A DNA stretch of 64,000 bases from the NCBI RefSeq assembly GCF_037893015.1, contig NC_133663.1, positions 142,669,297 through 142,733,296 of the forward strand, written 5' to 3'. This document shows, piece by piece, positions 45,559 to 55,879 of this stretch; positions within the stretch are counted from its first letter, which is position 1, and each line of letters starts with the position of its first letter. The notes beneath the pieces are model-generated. The model searched no databases, was not told the DNA's origin, and saw nothing but the letters and a program-made list of their open reading frames with translations. Position numbers and translations under genes: made by a program. The stretch is from Macrotis lagotis. Its lineage: Eukaryota; Chordata; Mammalia; Peramelemorphia; Peramelidae.

Positions 45559-45685
45559 TTGATAGGTGAAAAATGTGGAGAGGGTTAATAATTCTAATGC
45601 ATTATTGCTTCCAAGTGCCTTTCACACGTGATAATTTCAGATGAAGATTTTATGACAAAAAGACTTCCTGTAAAGTGAAAACAAA
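45559..45685 (+). repeat. Arm A of an inverted repeat of about 125 bp
   Basis: The arm contains GGTGAAAAATGTGGAGAGGG, CACACGTGATAATTTCAGA and TGAAGATTTTATGAC. Arm B at 46785-46905 is its reverse complement with scattered substitutions and small indels. The arms are about 1.1 kb apart. Origin unknown: either two copies of an unassigned repeat or an inverted duplication. Confidence 0.85.
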
Positions 45686-46254
45686 GAAAACCTATGGTTT
45701 TCTGGCCCAATGAACATCCACAAAGATAGGATGGAGTTCAGTAGGAAACAAAGAAATCCATTCATCTTCCATGTGGTGACAAAGCATGCCAAATGACATG
45801 AATTCAAGACCTGCTACTAATGAAGAAAGTGTTTTATGTCAGAATTAGTTATAGAACACAGTGTTACTACAACTCATATCCAAGCTTGATCATCATAGTG
45901 TGTACTTAATTAAGAAAAAGGAATGAAAATATTGAGGTGATTATTCATTAAGGCAAGAGCCAGAGTTTTAAAAAGTAGTTAAATCAAAGCTATATTAATG
46001 GTCAGTTAAAAGGAATAAAGGAAAATTAAGAATATGATAATGTGTTTTTATTTTTAAACAAACCTAGAGGTCAGCTAGATATCACATTATAAATCAATTA
46101 GTATATAAGTAACTTGAGGGCAGAAAACATGCTTTTTGGGAGGGTTTTTTGTTTGTTTTTGTATTCCTGGTGAGTAGCACAGAGTCTACTTGATTAATAA
46201 TAAAGACCTGGTTAAGTATGTGTATTAATGAAACTACTACCTCATTATCTTTTT

Positions 46255-46565
46255 TAACTAATTAGCTGAAAATAATCTCATTTCATGATCTTATATTTAT
46301 ACAGCACTTCAAAGTTTGCAAAATGATTTAGATATGCTATGTCAATTAATCCTCATCAGGTGCCATCATTATCCCAATTTTACAGAAGAGGAAACTGAGA
46401 CAGATATAGGGTTAGAGTTAGGGTTTATGGTTAGGGTTAAGGTTAGGGCTAGGGTTAGGGTTAGGAATAAGGAACTTGAGCAGTGTCACATAGGTTGATA
46501 AGTGTATGATTTTAATGCCAGACATTCTGATTTCAGGTCCAGTCTTCTAGCCATTATCCAATACT
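46255..46565 (-). mobile_element. MIR/MAR1-type CORE-SINE, antisense, carrying a telomeric insert
   Basis: On the plus strand: CAGCACTTCAAAGTTTGCAA, ATCATTATCCCAATTTTACA, GAAGAGGAAACTGAGACAG, [telomere-like insert], GGAACTTGAGCAGTGTCACA and CATTCTGATTTCAGGTCCAG. The order is that of a reversed CORE-SINE. The telomere-like array at 46407-46464 interrupts the place where the text normally runs from 'gaggcagacagag' to 'gttaagtgacttgcc'. Confidence 0.75.
46407..46464 (+). repeat. Short interstitial telomeric sequence (TTAGGG)n
   Basis: About ten hexamer units on the plus strand, with exact TTAGGG units and single-base variants (TTAGAG, TTTATGG, TTAAGG, TTAGGGC). It lies inside an antisense CORE-SINE. 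Such short arrays are known in mammals as products of double-strand break repair. I infer the same here from the clean insertion into repeat sequence. Confidence 0.9.
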
Positions 46566-46784
46566 CCTTTTAAATTGTTTTTCATTTTCAAAATTATTCA
46601 CACATAATTAATTTCTAACTGTATTCTTTTCTGTGATTCTTCTAATAACTAAAGAAATCCAAGTGCAAGACAAATGATCTAAGGAGTATAGGTTTGTTTC
46701 TTTTGTTTTGCTCTGTTGTGGTTTTTTTAAATGAAAGAACAGAAAAATTAATTTGATCACTCTAAAACTATCTATGATTTGTTT

Positions 46785-46905
46785 TCTCCTTTCAGGAAAT
46801 CTTTTCTTCATAAAATCTTCATCTGAAATTATCACGTGTGAAAAGGCACTTGTCAGCCATAATGCATTATAATTAATAACCCTCTCTACATTTTTCACCT
46901 GTCAA
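46785..46905 (-). repeat. Arm B of an inverted repeat of about 125 bp
   Basis: The reverse complement reads GACAGGTGAAAAATGTAGAG, CACACGTGATAATTTCAGA and GAAGATTTTATGAAGAAAAG, matching arm A at 45559-45685. Visual identity is roughly 80-85 per cent. The frame here on the minus strand (46608-46898) extends past the arm and has no recognised domain. Confidence 0.85.
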
Positions 46906-47200
46906 TCTAGTAAGATCATTCTTAAAATGTGATGAAGAAACTAGCTAATAATGTACAAAATTATTAAATGAAACTATGTATAATTTTCCTCTTTACCAAG
47001 ATTTTTCTTCAGCACAAGAATTAATTCTCAATATACAGGTCAGAGCAAAATCCCAAAGAAATTAAGCATATTGAAGTTTGAACAAGATGAATTTAAAGCT
47101 GGATAGAACAATATATATCCACTAGGCCAACCACCTCCCTTGATAAGCTGTGAAACTGAAACCTCAATGTGCATGGTTGATCAAAAAAGTCATATTAAGT

Positions 47201-47781
47201 ATTTTTAATTTTTATTTATTATTTTCAGCCATATGTACATGTATATTTCCGAGTTACAAAATTTCTGTCCACCCTCTATTACCACTCGCTCCCCCTCTGC
47301 AGAGAACAATCAGGTTAGCATTTTACATACATAATTGTGCTAAACATGTTTATAAAGTAGTAATTTTTGGCATGAGGAATTAAGATTAAAGGAAAGAGAA
47401 ATATAGGAGATAATTTTTATAAATAGCTCATTATATTTGGAAGGGTTTTTTTTTTCTGTGTGTTTTTGTTCCCCCTCTAGCTGGTGATAATATAGTCCAT
47501 AACCAGTCAAATGCAGTTGTCCTAACTCTCTGGACTGCCAAGAGTAGCTACTTCTATCAAGTTTGTTCATCTCACAATGTTGTTGATGTGTACATTGTTC
47601 TCTTGGCTCTACTCCCTTCAATCAGCATCAGATCCCCTAAGTCATTCAATGCTTCTCTAGAGATTGACCCTTTATGGTTTATTATAGAACAATAGTATTC
47701 CATAATATTCATGTACCATAACTAGTTTAGCCATTCCACAATTGATGGGGATCCCCTCAATTTCCAATTCTTTGTCACTAC
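47201..47781 (-). mobile_element. L1 3'-end fragment, 5'-truncated
   Basis: The plus strand shows the reversed L1 3' UTR (GTTACAAAATTTCTGTCCAC, then GGTTAGCATTTTACATACAT) and runs into the ORF2 C-terminal region (CCATTCCACAATTGATGGGG). It resembles the 3' end of the L1 at 10.3 kb. The short repeat CATATTAA lies at 47191-47198 and 47782-47789. Only about 0.6 kb was copied. Confidence 0.85.
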
Positions 47782-47994
47782 CATATTAATGTCAGAAAGA
47801 GGTTCTATGATTCACTTATCTACTTACTATATGAAACTGAATCCTTAAGAAAGTCCTTTTGGAGTCAGCAGCAGGCACTATAAATTTGTTTTCCTCATGC
47901 TTACACACAATGTAAAAAGTCATTGTACTCATCAAAAATTGCAAAATTTAGGCTTTTATTAATTAAAATTTAATTGAGTGAATTATCTAAATTA

Positions 47995-50715
47995 GTGAAG
48001 GCCGGGTCTCCTGTAGTTTCTCCCAAAACCACTCAAAATACCTTTAAATGATGACTCTAACTAAATTCTAGAATGACAGAACTCACAGAGAGACTGAGTG
48101 AAGCAATTTTCTAGCCCAAGAAAACTTGTAAGATATGAGAGATGTGTCTTTAAACCAGGGTTAGAAAGAGCTCACAGCACAGTCCAGGTCACACTGGAGC
48201 AAACCAATGTAGTCATCCAGGAACAGATTGTGCAGGGCACCTGAGTTCCTGGGGGTGCCTGCTTTCAAGGCAATGGTGGGATTTTCAGATCTCTCCAAGC
48301 ACAATTGGGAAGTTTAGCAGGAAAAGTTTGCCTTACCAGAAAGAGGAACCCAGTCCAGTGCAGACTTCAGTGAAGATCCAGCCCCAGAGAAGTGGGAGCA
48401 GGTCTGGGGAATCACCCAGCAGCTGCTTCCAGAGTATTCAGGCTACAAATGGTAGTGGGATTAGGGGAGATTGCAGAGGTCTCTTTACTATGCCTGAGTC
48501 AGGATTCTGTGACTTCACTGTTACTCAGAACTGGGTGGAAGTTTGAGGTCTCAGTGTCAGCAAAGAAGAAGAAACACAACAGAGCATATTGCTTTTGCAA
48601 AGCAGGGACTCCCCTAACAATTTGAGAGTAAAGGAGAGTGCTTATGGTCATCTGTAGACTAGAGCACAGGCCAGGAGACCAGTCAGAACTTCTCATAAGA
48701 CCCTTAATAAAATGAGAATTTGCAGGAATTTAGGGGTATCACTGAAAATAGTTGTAAAAATCTTCAAAAGCTTGGGATAGTGCTTCCTCCACCCTGGAAT
48801 CAGAGTCCCAAAGATTTGGGGGAAATTAGCAAAAAAAACAGAACAAAATGAAAACCCAACCATAGACATTTATTTTGATTCAATGAATGATCAAAATATA
48901 TATTTAGAACATAAAAACCAAAGTTTCTGAATCTAAAGTCTCCAAGAAAAAGCTCTCTGAATAAAATACTTCCCTCAAATGTAGAATGGACCTAAGGGAA
49001 GCTGATGACTTTGTGAGAAATCAAGAAACAATAAAACAGGGGCAGCTAGGTGGCATAGTGGATAAAGCACCGGCCCTGTAGTCAGGAGTACTTGGGTTCA
49101 AATCCAGTCTCAGACACTTATTAATCACTTAGCTGTGAAGCCACTTAACCCCATTTGCCTTGCAAAAACCTGAAAAAACAATAAAAAAATACCAAAGGAA
49201 TGTAAATATTAAAAGAAAATGTGAAATATCTCATTGGAAAAATCAACTGACCTAGAAAACTACCTAAAAGTCATCACCAAAATAAAAACCTAGATTTCAT
49301 TTTTCCAAAAAATAATCCAGGGAAAACTGCCCTGATATTCTAGTATTAGAAGGTAAAAATAGAAATTGAAAGAATTCATCTTGCCTCCCGAAAAATATCT
49401 CAAAATGAAAACTGTCAGGAATTTTATACCCAAATTCTAGAATTCCCTCTTTAAGCAGTCAGAAAGAAACAACTCAAATAACATGCAAGCACAGTCAAGA
49501 TAACACATGATTGAACAGCTTCTTCTTTAAGGGCTTGATAACTTGGAGTGTGAAATTCCAGAAGACAAAAGAGCTTGAATTGAAACCAAGAATCAACTTC
49601 TCAATAAAACTGAACATACACTTTCAGGGTACAAAAATGAGTATTCAGTGAAATAGAGGGTGAAGGAGATTTTTTTTTTTGATGAAATAACCAGGGCTGT
49701 ACAGAAAGTTTGAACTTCAAGTAGAGGACTCAAGTGAAGCCTAGAGAAGGTAGATGGGAAGAACAATGTTGAACTGCTTGTACTTGCACATGGAAAGATG
49801 ATTCTGAAAACTCATATGAATCTTCTCATGTATTAGGATCTTATTCTCATTCTTATTAGAATATTCTCATTTATTAGATACATACATCCATAGATACGGC
49901 ACAGGAGAGAGCCACATTTGAAGGTATAATATATTAAAATGATGGAGTTAGTTGGGGAGGAATTAATTTCCTGTAATAAAGAGAAATAAGAGGTAGAATG
50001 TGGTAAGTTATTTTACATAAAAGAGGCAAGCAAAAGCTTTTTTCAATTGAATGGAATAGGGGGTGGGAAGTGAGTGAGGCTTACTCCTAATAGAAGTAAC
50101 TCAAAGAGGGAATAATATTTACATTCAAATGTGTATAGAAATCAATCTTACCTTAGAGGAAAGTAGGAGAAGAAAGTGGTAAGAGAAAGGGGACAGGCGA
50201 AGCAGAAGGCAATCTAGATGACAGAAGAGAGGAAAGATAATCTGTATAAGAGGGTAGTCAGCTATAACACATTTTTAAATGGAGAGATAAAAAGAATAAA
50301 TTGTGTTGGGGGAGAATAGGATGGAGGGATATACAGCTAGCAAAAGCAACAGTGGGAAAAATATTCAGCAATTTTTCTGATGGACTTATGATAAAGCAAG
50401 CTATCCATCACAGAGACAGAACTGATGGTGTCTGAATACAGACTGAAGCATACTTTAATTTCCCCTTTCTCACTTTATTTATCTTTTTCTCACTTTATTA
50501 TTTTTCTTTGTTGGGTGCATTGTTTACTTTTACTTCATAATTATTGCTGTAATGTTTTTCATGGTTACACATTTTTAACCCATACTAAGTAATTTGTTTT
50601 TTCAGTGGGAGTTGGGAGGAAGGGAGAAAAGTTGAAACTCAAGTTTTTGGAAACAAATGTTGAAAATTGCCTTTTGCATGAAGCTGGGGAAAAAATTTAA
50701 AAAAGAAATAAGAAT
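47995..50715 (+). mobile_element. HAL1-like (half-L1) element without the three SINEs
   Basis: The 5' UTR text starts near GGCCGGGTCTCCTGTAG and includes CAGAACTCACAGAGAGACTG. ORF1-like text follows (about 48.9-49.7 kb, with CAACTGACCTAGAAAACTAC and AGCTTGAATTGAAACCAAG), then directly a 3' UTR. The 3' part (50.2-50.46 kb: GAGGGTAGTCAGCTATAACAC, CAGAACTGATGGTGTCTG, CAGACTGAAGCATACTTT) is homologous to the composite elements at 0.2 and 15.4 kb but lacks their SINE segments. The ends are approximate and no target duplication was resolved. Confidence 0.75.
49037..49176 (+). mobile_element. SINE, WSINE1-like, with TSD and internal deletion
   Basis: Begins CAGGGGCAGCTAGGTGGC. The block GTGGCCTTGGGCAAGCC is shortened to GTGAAGCC. 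A perfect 10-bp AACAATAAAA flanks it at 49027-49036 and 49177-49186. Confidence 0.93.
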
Positions 50716-51034
50716 TAATAGTAAATGAATAAATAATAAGCCATGATTGATATTGCTACAGATGTTAAATAGTTGTTTCTTTTAGCATTGTGATATGAAA
50801 GGACATTAAAGTAGTTTCATTCTTCACCAATTAATATTGATAATTAACTATTTTTATTAATTTCTCTTGTTTTTCAGAGTGTTGTAATGATTACCTATTC
50901 TCTTTGTGACCTTAGTTGGATCCCCTTTTCATATTCCATTCTGAACTAGCTAAAAAAGAAAGTAAGAAAGTTGGAGGGAAAATCTGCTCAGGATGTTAAA
51001 TGTTCATGAGTATCAGTTTAGGAATATCTTTCAT

Positions 51035-51184
51035 TTTTTTTTATTTTTGCAAGGCAATGGGGTTAAGTGACTTGCCCAAGGTCATATAGCTGGGTAATTA
51101 TTAAGTGTTTAAAACCAGATTTGAACTCAGGTCCTCCTGACTACAGGGTCATTGCTATATCTCATTGTGTCTCCTAGTTGCCCC
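51035..51184 (-). mobile_element. SINE, older antisense copy
   Basis: GCAAGGCAATGGGGTTAAGTG, GGGTAATTATTAAGTGTTTA and the reversed head GTCTCCTAGTTGCCCC. More substitutions than the youngest copies, and no clear target duplication. Confidence 0.87.
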
Positions 51185-51314
51185 TCTTATTTCTGCTCAT
51201 ATTCCCTCTTATTCCTTATGAAGAGGTAATGTGTACAGTGGTGGTTAGTGGAGAAGTTTAACAAAAATCTGAGTTCAAGTCTGCCTTATTGATCACAAAA
51301 TTCAGGAATTTTAT

Positions 51315-51723
51315 GAGTAAAGTTAAGTCAAAAAACATTTATCAAATGCTTATTTTCCATGGGTAATATAGAGGGTAACTCAGCTAAAAGCTAAAGGCAA
51401 AAAAGAGCCCATACTGTCAAGGCAGGAGATAACATTCATAAAAACAAGATATGCAAGGTAAGTTGAAGACACTATCAGGAAGAAATCATTGAATGAGTTT
51501 GATCAAAGCTTCTTACAGGATGTGGCATTTCATTGGAGGCTTTAAAAAAACTGAGATACAGAGAAAAGGAGGATGACCATCCCAGGATTAAATGCAGTGA
51601 GAAGAGTTAATGTGAGATCTTAGAATATATGGAGAGGACTAAAGTATGAGAAAACTGCAAAGTAGATTGAGGGCAAATTGTGGTGAACTTTGAAAACCAA
51701 CTATATATATATTTATATATATG

Positions 51724-51782
<59 letters not shown>

Positions 51783-52230
51783 TGGGGCGGTTTGTTGACT
51801 GTAGGTATATATAATTGCTTCTCTCTGTGTCTGTTTCTGTATGGTGGTAGGTGTGATGGTAAGAGCTATGTTTTAGGAAGATTACTTTGATATCTGCATT
51901 AACTTAAGTGATTGGTGAAAGTTTCAAGACAGAACAATCAAGTAGAAAGTTCTTTTATATTCTAGGTATGAAATGATGAAGGTCATTATGTGGTTGATGG
52001 CTACATCAGAGGATAGGAGTCATATTGGAAAGATGTTGCAAATATTATAATAGACAGGACAAACAATAGGTCATTTATGGGTACAAAGTAAAGGGGATGG
52101 ATTGAGGACATAAAGCCTGGGTGACTGAGAAGTTGGTGCTATCCTCTAAAGTAATTGGGAAATTGGGAAGTTGGAAAACTTTTTAAGGTTAAATAAAGAT
52201 TTCAATCTGGGAGAATATAAGATATAGAAA
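51315..52230 (+). mobile_element. Ancient interspersed repeat (family not named), split by a TA repeat
   Basis: Words in order fit a long, old mammalian repeat: AAACATTTATCAAATGCTTA, GGATGTGGCATTTCATTGGA, AAATTGTGGTGAACTTTG, then after the TA array GGAAGATTACTTTGATATCTG, GACATAAAGCCTGGGTGACTG and GTAATTGGGAAATTGGGAAG. The first 100 bp look L2-like. I recognise the style of the rest but cannot name it reliably. No coding frame. Confidence 0.45.
51703..51777. repeat. (TA)n microsatellite
   Basis: Imperfect at the start (TATATTTATATATATGTA) and then about 20 uninterrupted TA units. The Tyr-Ile frame across it is an artefact of the repeat. Confidence 0.95.
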
Positions 52231-53560
52231 GAGCTTCCAGTTTATTATATCTAATAAAATATTCTTACTCTTATTTGTTAAAATATCAACTAAATTCCAC
52301 AACAAAAGTTGTCAATTTTCATGGCAAACTCTAATATTTTCTATCTCCTCCTCTTTTTTCAATAATTTCTTTTGTTACTGAAGAGTTCTGCTTAAAATAA
52401 AATACTATTTTTTTCTTTTAAGTAAGGTTTGATGGAAAGATAGGGAGAAGGGAAGAAGACAAGAAAAAGTGTAACTTTTACTTATGATTTCTTTTCCCTT
52501 TCTGATGCCAGGTTTATGGATTTTTCCTTTTCTTTAGAGAAGAGAGAACATCATACAGTCAGAGGAGATTTGGTTTAATGCTCATTCCTCTTTGAATCCT
52601 GACAAAGAAAAGTAGAGTAAAAAAATAATGGAGATGATGCTAGATAGAAGAAGAAATCTCTTGGCTCCAAGTCAGACATTAATACTCATTATTTCTTCCT
52701 TCTCTCATCCCATCCCATCATATGATCTTAATTAAACACTTGCAAAAATTTAGAACATATATGTATGTACACACACACATATATGTATATATATATATAT
52801 ATATATACATAGAGAAAAATGTACTTAGATACACCATTTTTTAAAAGCAGAGAATAGTGTGAGAGTACTAGAGAAAACATTTCTTCTTGGTTTGCTTCTC
52901 AAAATAGAGGGAAAAGGTGGGATATTAAACAATAGAAACAAAAAGATATAAAGAAATACCTATTTTTTCAAATCAAATAAAACATCTAAATAAAGGGTAC
53001 TGCCAAAGCTTATGTAGAATACTTTGGTCCAAGGAACAGATTAGTATGACAATTATTGGTACTATTCTTTAAAATAATTCATCTTAGTATTCCACAAAGA
53101 AACAAAAAAGAGAAAGGGAAATAATTTTTCTTGAATCCATCTGATCCCCAGCATTCAATTAATCTCAAAACAACCTGAACAATAAGAGGAAAACATTCCT
53201 TTATAACTGGAGTATATCAACAAATTTTAATAGAATGGAAGCTGAACTTTAATCCCTCTAAAAACAAGTGCATGAAACATGATTATCTCCATATGTATAC
53301 GTAAATGTCAAATTATAATTAATGTGTAAAATGATTATTCAAATATGAATTTGACTTTTCAATCATGCACATACTCTGAGTATTATATTTTTAAAATGTT
53401 TGAAGATGGAAAAATAGTAACTTGGAAAAGAATGACATTTAATAATGGCAAAGATGAAGTAAAAAAATTCTTGAGCATAAATATAGTTTAGAAAAATTTA
53501 ACTCCTTCAATTTACAGATAAGAAAATTAATGTCCAGAGAATTAAAATGTTTTGTTTTGC
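52231..53560. other. No gene seen
   Basis: AT-rich sequence with a (CA)n(TA)n patch at 52765-52808. Frames are short. No repeat family or exon supported. Confidence 0.45.
52765..52808. repeat. (CA)n/(TA)n microsatellite
   Basis: ACACACACA, a TATGTATA link, then about ten TA units. Confidence 0.9.
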
Positions 53561-53580
53561 TTAAGATCACTAAATGAAGG

Positions 53581-53741
53581 GGGTGGCTAGGTGGTGTAGT
53601 GGATAAAGCACCAGCCCTGGAGTCAGGAGTACCTGGGTTCAAATCAGTCACAGACATTTAATAATTACCTAGTTGTGTGGCCTTGGGCAAGCCACTTAAC
53701 CACATTTGCCTTGCAAAAAAGCTAAAAAAAAATTTAAAAAA
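53581..53741 (+). mobile_element. SINE, WSINE1-like, with 16-bp TSD
   Basis: Begins GGGTGGCTAGGTGGTGTAG and ends GCAAAAAAGCTAAAAAAAAA. GATCACTAAATGAAGG (53565-53580) and GATCACTAAGTGAAGG (53742-53757) flank it, with one mismatch. Confidence 0.95.
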
Positions 53742-55135
53742 GATCACTAAGTGAAGGACTCGGGATTGTAATCACTTTCCTAATTCCTAGATCAAATGTC
53801 ACCCCCACTATATCACACATTGTGATGCTACTTAAAATTTTCCAATTCATTTCTTTAAAGATTGCCAGGACGTCTGACACAGATAGTAGAGAGTAGGCAG
53901 GATCTTTGTTAGGTTCTCCTTAGTTTCTTTCAGATACAACATTAACAAGCCTTTAAACAGATTTTGGAGCATCAAAATCCCACAAAAGAACAGAATGCAG
54001 TATCTTTCTTCAAGGTCTGTCACAGGGGAGAGTAAGTGTACCCAAGACAGAAAAAGAAACCCAGCCCACAAGCAGCAGGATGAAGTTGGGACTAACCAGA
54101 GACCCTTGACTATGGAGTGATCTCCAGTAGATGTTTTTGCAGTTTAGACCTGGGTGGCCTGCATTGCAAGAAGACTGAGAAAACTCCAGTTTGTATGCCC
54201 ATGACCCCATTCAGCTAGTGAGACTAGTTTGGAAGACCCAACCCTGACAGTGAGTCCCTGGAATTCCCAATCTGGAGGGTCTGGCTTCTCAGCACAGACA
54301 GCTCAGAGACATTCTTAGGCATTCCCAACATTACCAGTGGCACAGAAGAGGGGACAATTGACATCCCCAACATTCATATTCCAGACAGAGAACCTCTGAC
54401 ATTCTTTACTGGTTGGTCCATTGACTACTTTCCAAGATTTCCTAACATTAGTGAAACAAGGGAAATAAGCAGGCCTTTAGGGTTTTCAAAAGTGAAAGTC
54501 TGTGAGCCAGCCCTTCCTCCAAAACAAGAATATTGAGATAGGCTGCAGTAACAAACATCAAAATGAATAAGAAAATTTTGAGAAAATCAGGGTCTACTGC
54601 AAGTTGCCTTGGAGATAAGGATGGGCAAAATACTAGTTCAGTAAAGGAGGACATAAGGAATACTGCATGTGAAACTTCAGAGGAGAATATGATTTGGTCT
54701 CCAATACAGAAAGACTTCTTAGAAGAGTCAAAAAATAATTTTAAAAATCAAGTGGAAAAACTGGGAAAAGAAATGAGAGAGAAAATTAACATTTTGCAAA
54801 AAAAAGTGATAGAAGAAAACAAATCCTTTAAAAATACAATTGGGTGAATGCAAAAAGGAAATAATTCCTTCAAAAACATAGTCAAATGGTAAAAAAGATA
54901 ACAGTTCCTTTAAAAATAGAATTGACCAAATGAAAAAGGAGATGCAAAAGTTAACTGAACAAAATAATTACTTAAATAATAGACTGGAACTTGTGAAAGC
55001 TAATGATTCCATGAGACATCAAAAATGAATCAAGCAAAATTTTTTAAAAAAATGAAAAAATAGAAGTGAACTGAGACAAATATTCACTTCAACCCAGAGA
55101 TTGAACAAAAATCAAGGACTCCTGTTGAGGTCACT

Positions 55136-55702
55136 ATGGCTCAGATGAGTTCCCACATGATACTTCTCCTACTGGGGTTGCTCCTCTTGGGGCTGGTCCA
55201 ACAATCAGCTGGCAAAGAGTCCCCTGCAAAGAAGTTTCAGCGGCAGCACATGGATTCAGGGAACTTGATCAGCGATGACAACAACTACTGCAACCACATG
55301 ATGAAGGCCAGGAGCATGACTCAAGGGAGGTGCAAGCCTGTCAATACTTTCATCCATGAGCCTAAAGAATTAGTTGATGCTGTTTGCCAGGAGCCTAACA
55401 TCACCTGCAAGAATGGGCAACATAATTGTCACGAGAGTAGTTTGCCTATGACCCTCACCCACTGTAGCCAGACTGGAGCCTCCAAATACCCCAACTGCCA
55501 GTATCGGGCTTCCTATCTTACCAAACATATCATTGTGGCCTGTGAAGGGAAAGTCTATGTGCCTGTGCGTTTTGATGCTATGTGTAGAATGGGGGAGTTG
55601 ATTCTGGAGAAAAGGGAATCCTTCCTTGCCATAATTTACATCATTGCCATCACTATTTCTTCCTCCCTGACAAAAGTGTCTGAAATAGCAACTTCTTCTT
55701 GA
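55136..55702 (+). CDS. RNASE1: RNase A superfamily frame with H119R and an extended C-terminus (probably not functional)
   Basis: The frame is open for 188 codons. Residues 1-26 form a signal peptide ([20 protein letters not shown], then VQQSAG). The mature part begins [15 protein letters not shown] and aligns without gaps to bovine RNase A. All eight cysteines (26, 40, 58, 65, 72, 84, 95, 110) are kept, as are catalytic His12 and Lys41 (CKPVNTF). The third catalytic residue, His119, is Arg (VPVRFDA; codon CGT at 55568-55570, one transition from CAT). After FDA the usual DASV-stop end is replaced by [15 protein letters not shown] and a hydrophobic stretch [11 protein letters not shown], about 40 extra residues to the TGA at 55700. 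This is best explained by a small deletion just before the ancestral stop. If expressed, it would be a secreted or membrane-held RNase-fold protein with little or no activity. Expression is not shown. Confidence 0.75.
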   Translation: MAQMSSHMILLLLGLLLLGLVQQSAGKESPAKKFQRQHMDSGNLISDDNNYCNHMMKARSMTQGRCKPVNTFIHEPKELVDAVCQEPNITCKNGQHNCHESSLPMTLTHCSQTGASKYPNCQYRASYLTKHIIVACEGKVYVPVRFDAMCRMGELILEKRESFLAIIYIIAITISSSLTKVSEIATSS

Positions 55703-55873
55703 ACTTCCTACCACTGATACATAAGTTTCTTCAAGCCTTTCCTCTCTGGGACCAGACTGTGAGTGGGTATTGCTGAAAGATCCCTTCCATTTTAGGGATA
55801 TGTTTCACTGGTGTGTTCAGGGGAAAGTACAATGAGAGTGTCCCATATGTTATACCCTTCCACTACTATTTTC

Positions 55874-55879
55874 AATAAA
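55874..55879 (+). promoter_or_regulatory. Polyadenylation signal AATAAA of the RNASE1 retrocopy
   Basis: It lies about 30 bases before the A tail and the 3' target duplication, at the spacing of a real mRNA cleavage site. Confidence 0.88.

Noticed and set aside
45265-45588. 107-codon frame
   Set aside because: No recognisable domain, and its end lies in an inverted-repeat arm. Without conservation data I cannot support it as a gene.
46407-46464. Chromosome end
   Set aside because: The telomeric array is short, imperfect and embedded in a SINE with ordinary sequence on both sides.
51690-51890. Tyr-Ile repeat frame
   Set aside because: Translation of a TA microsatellite.
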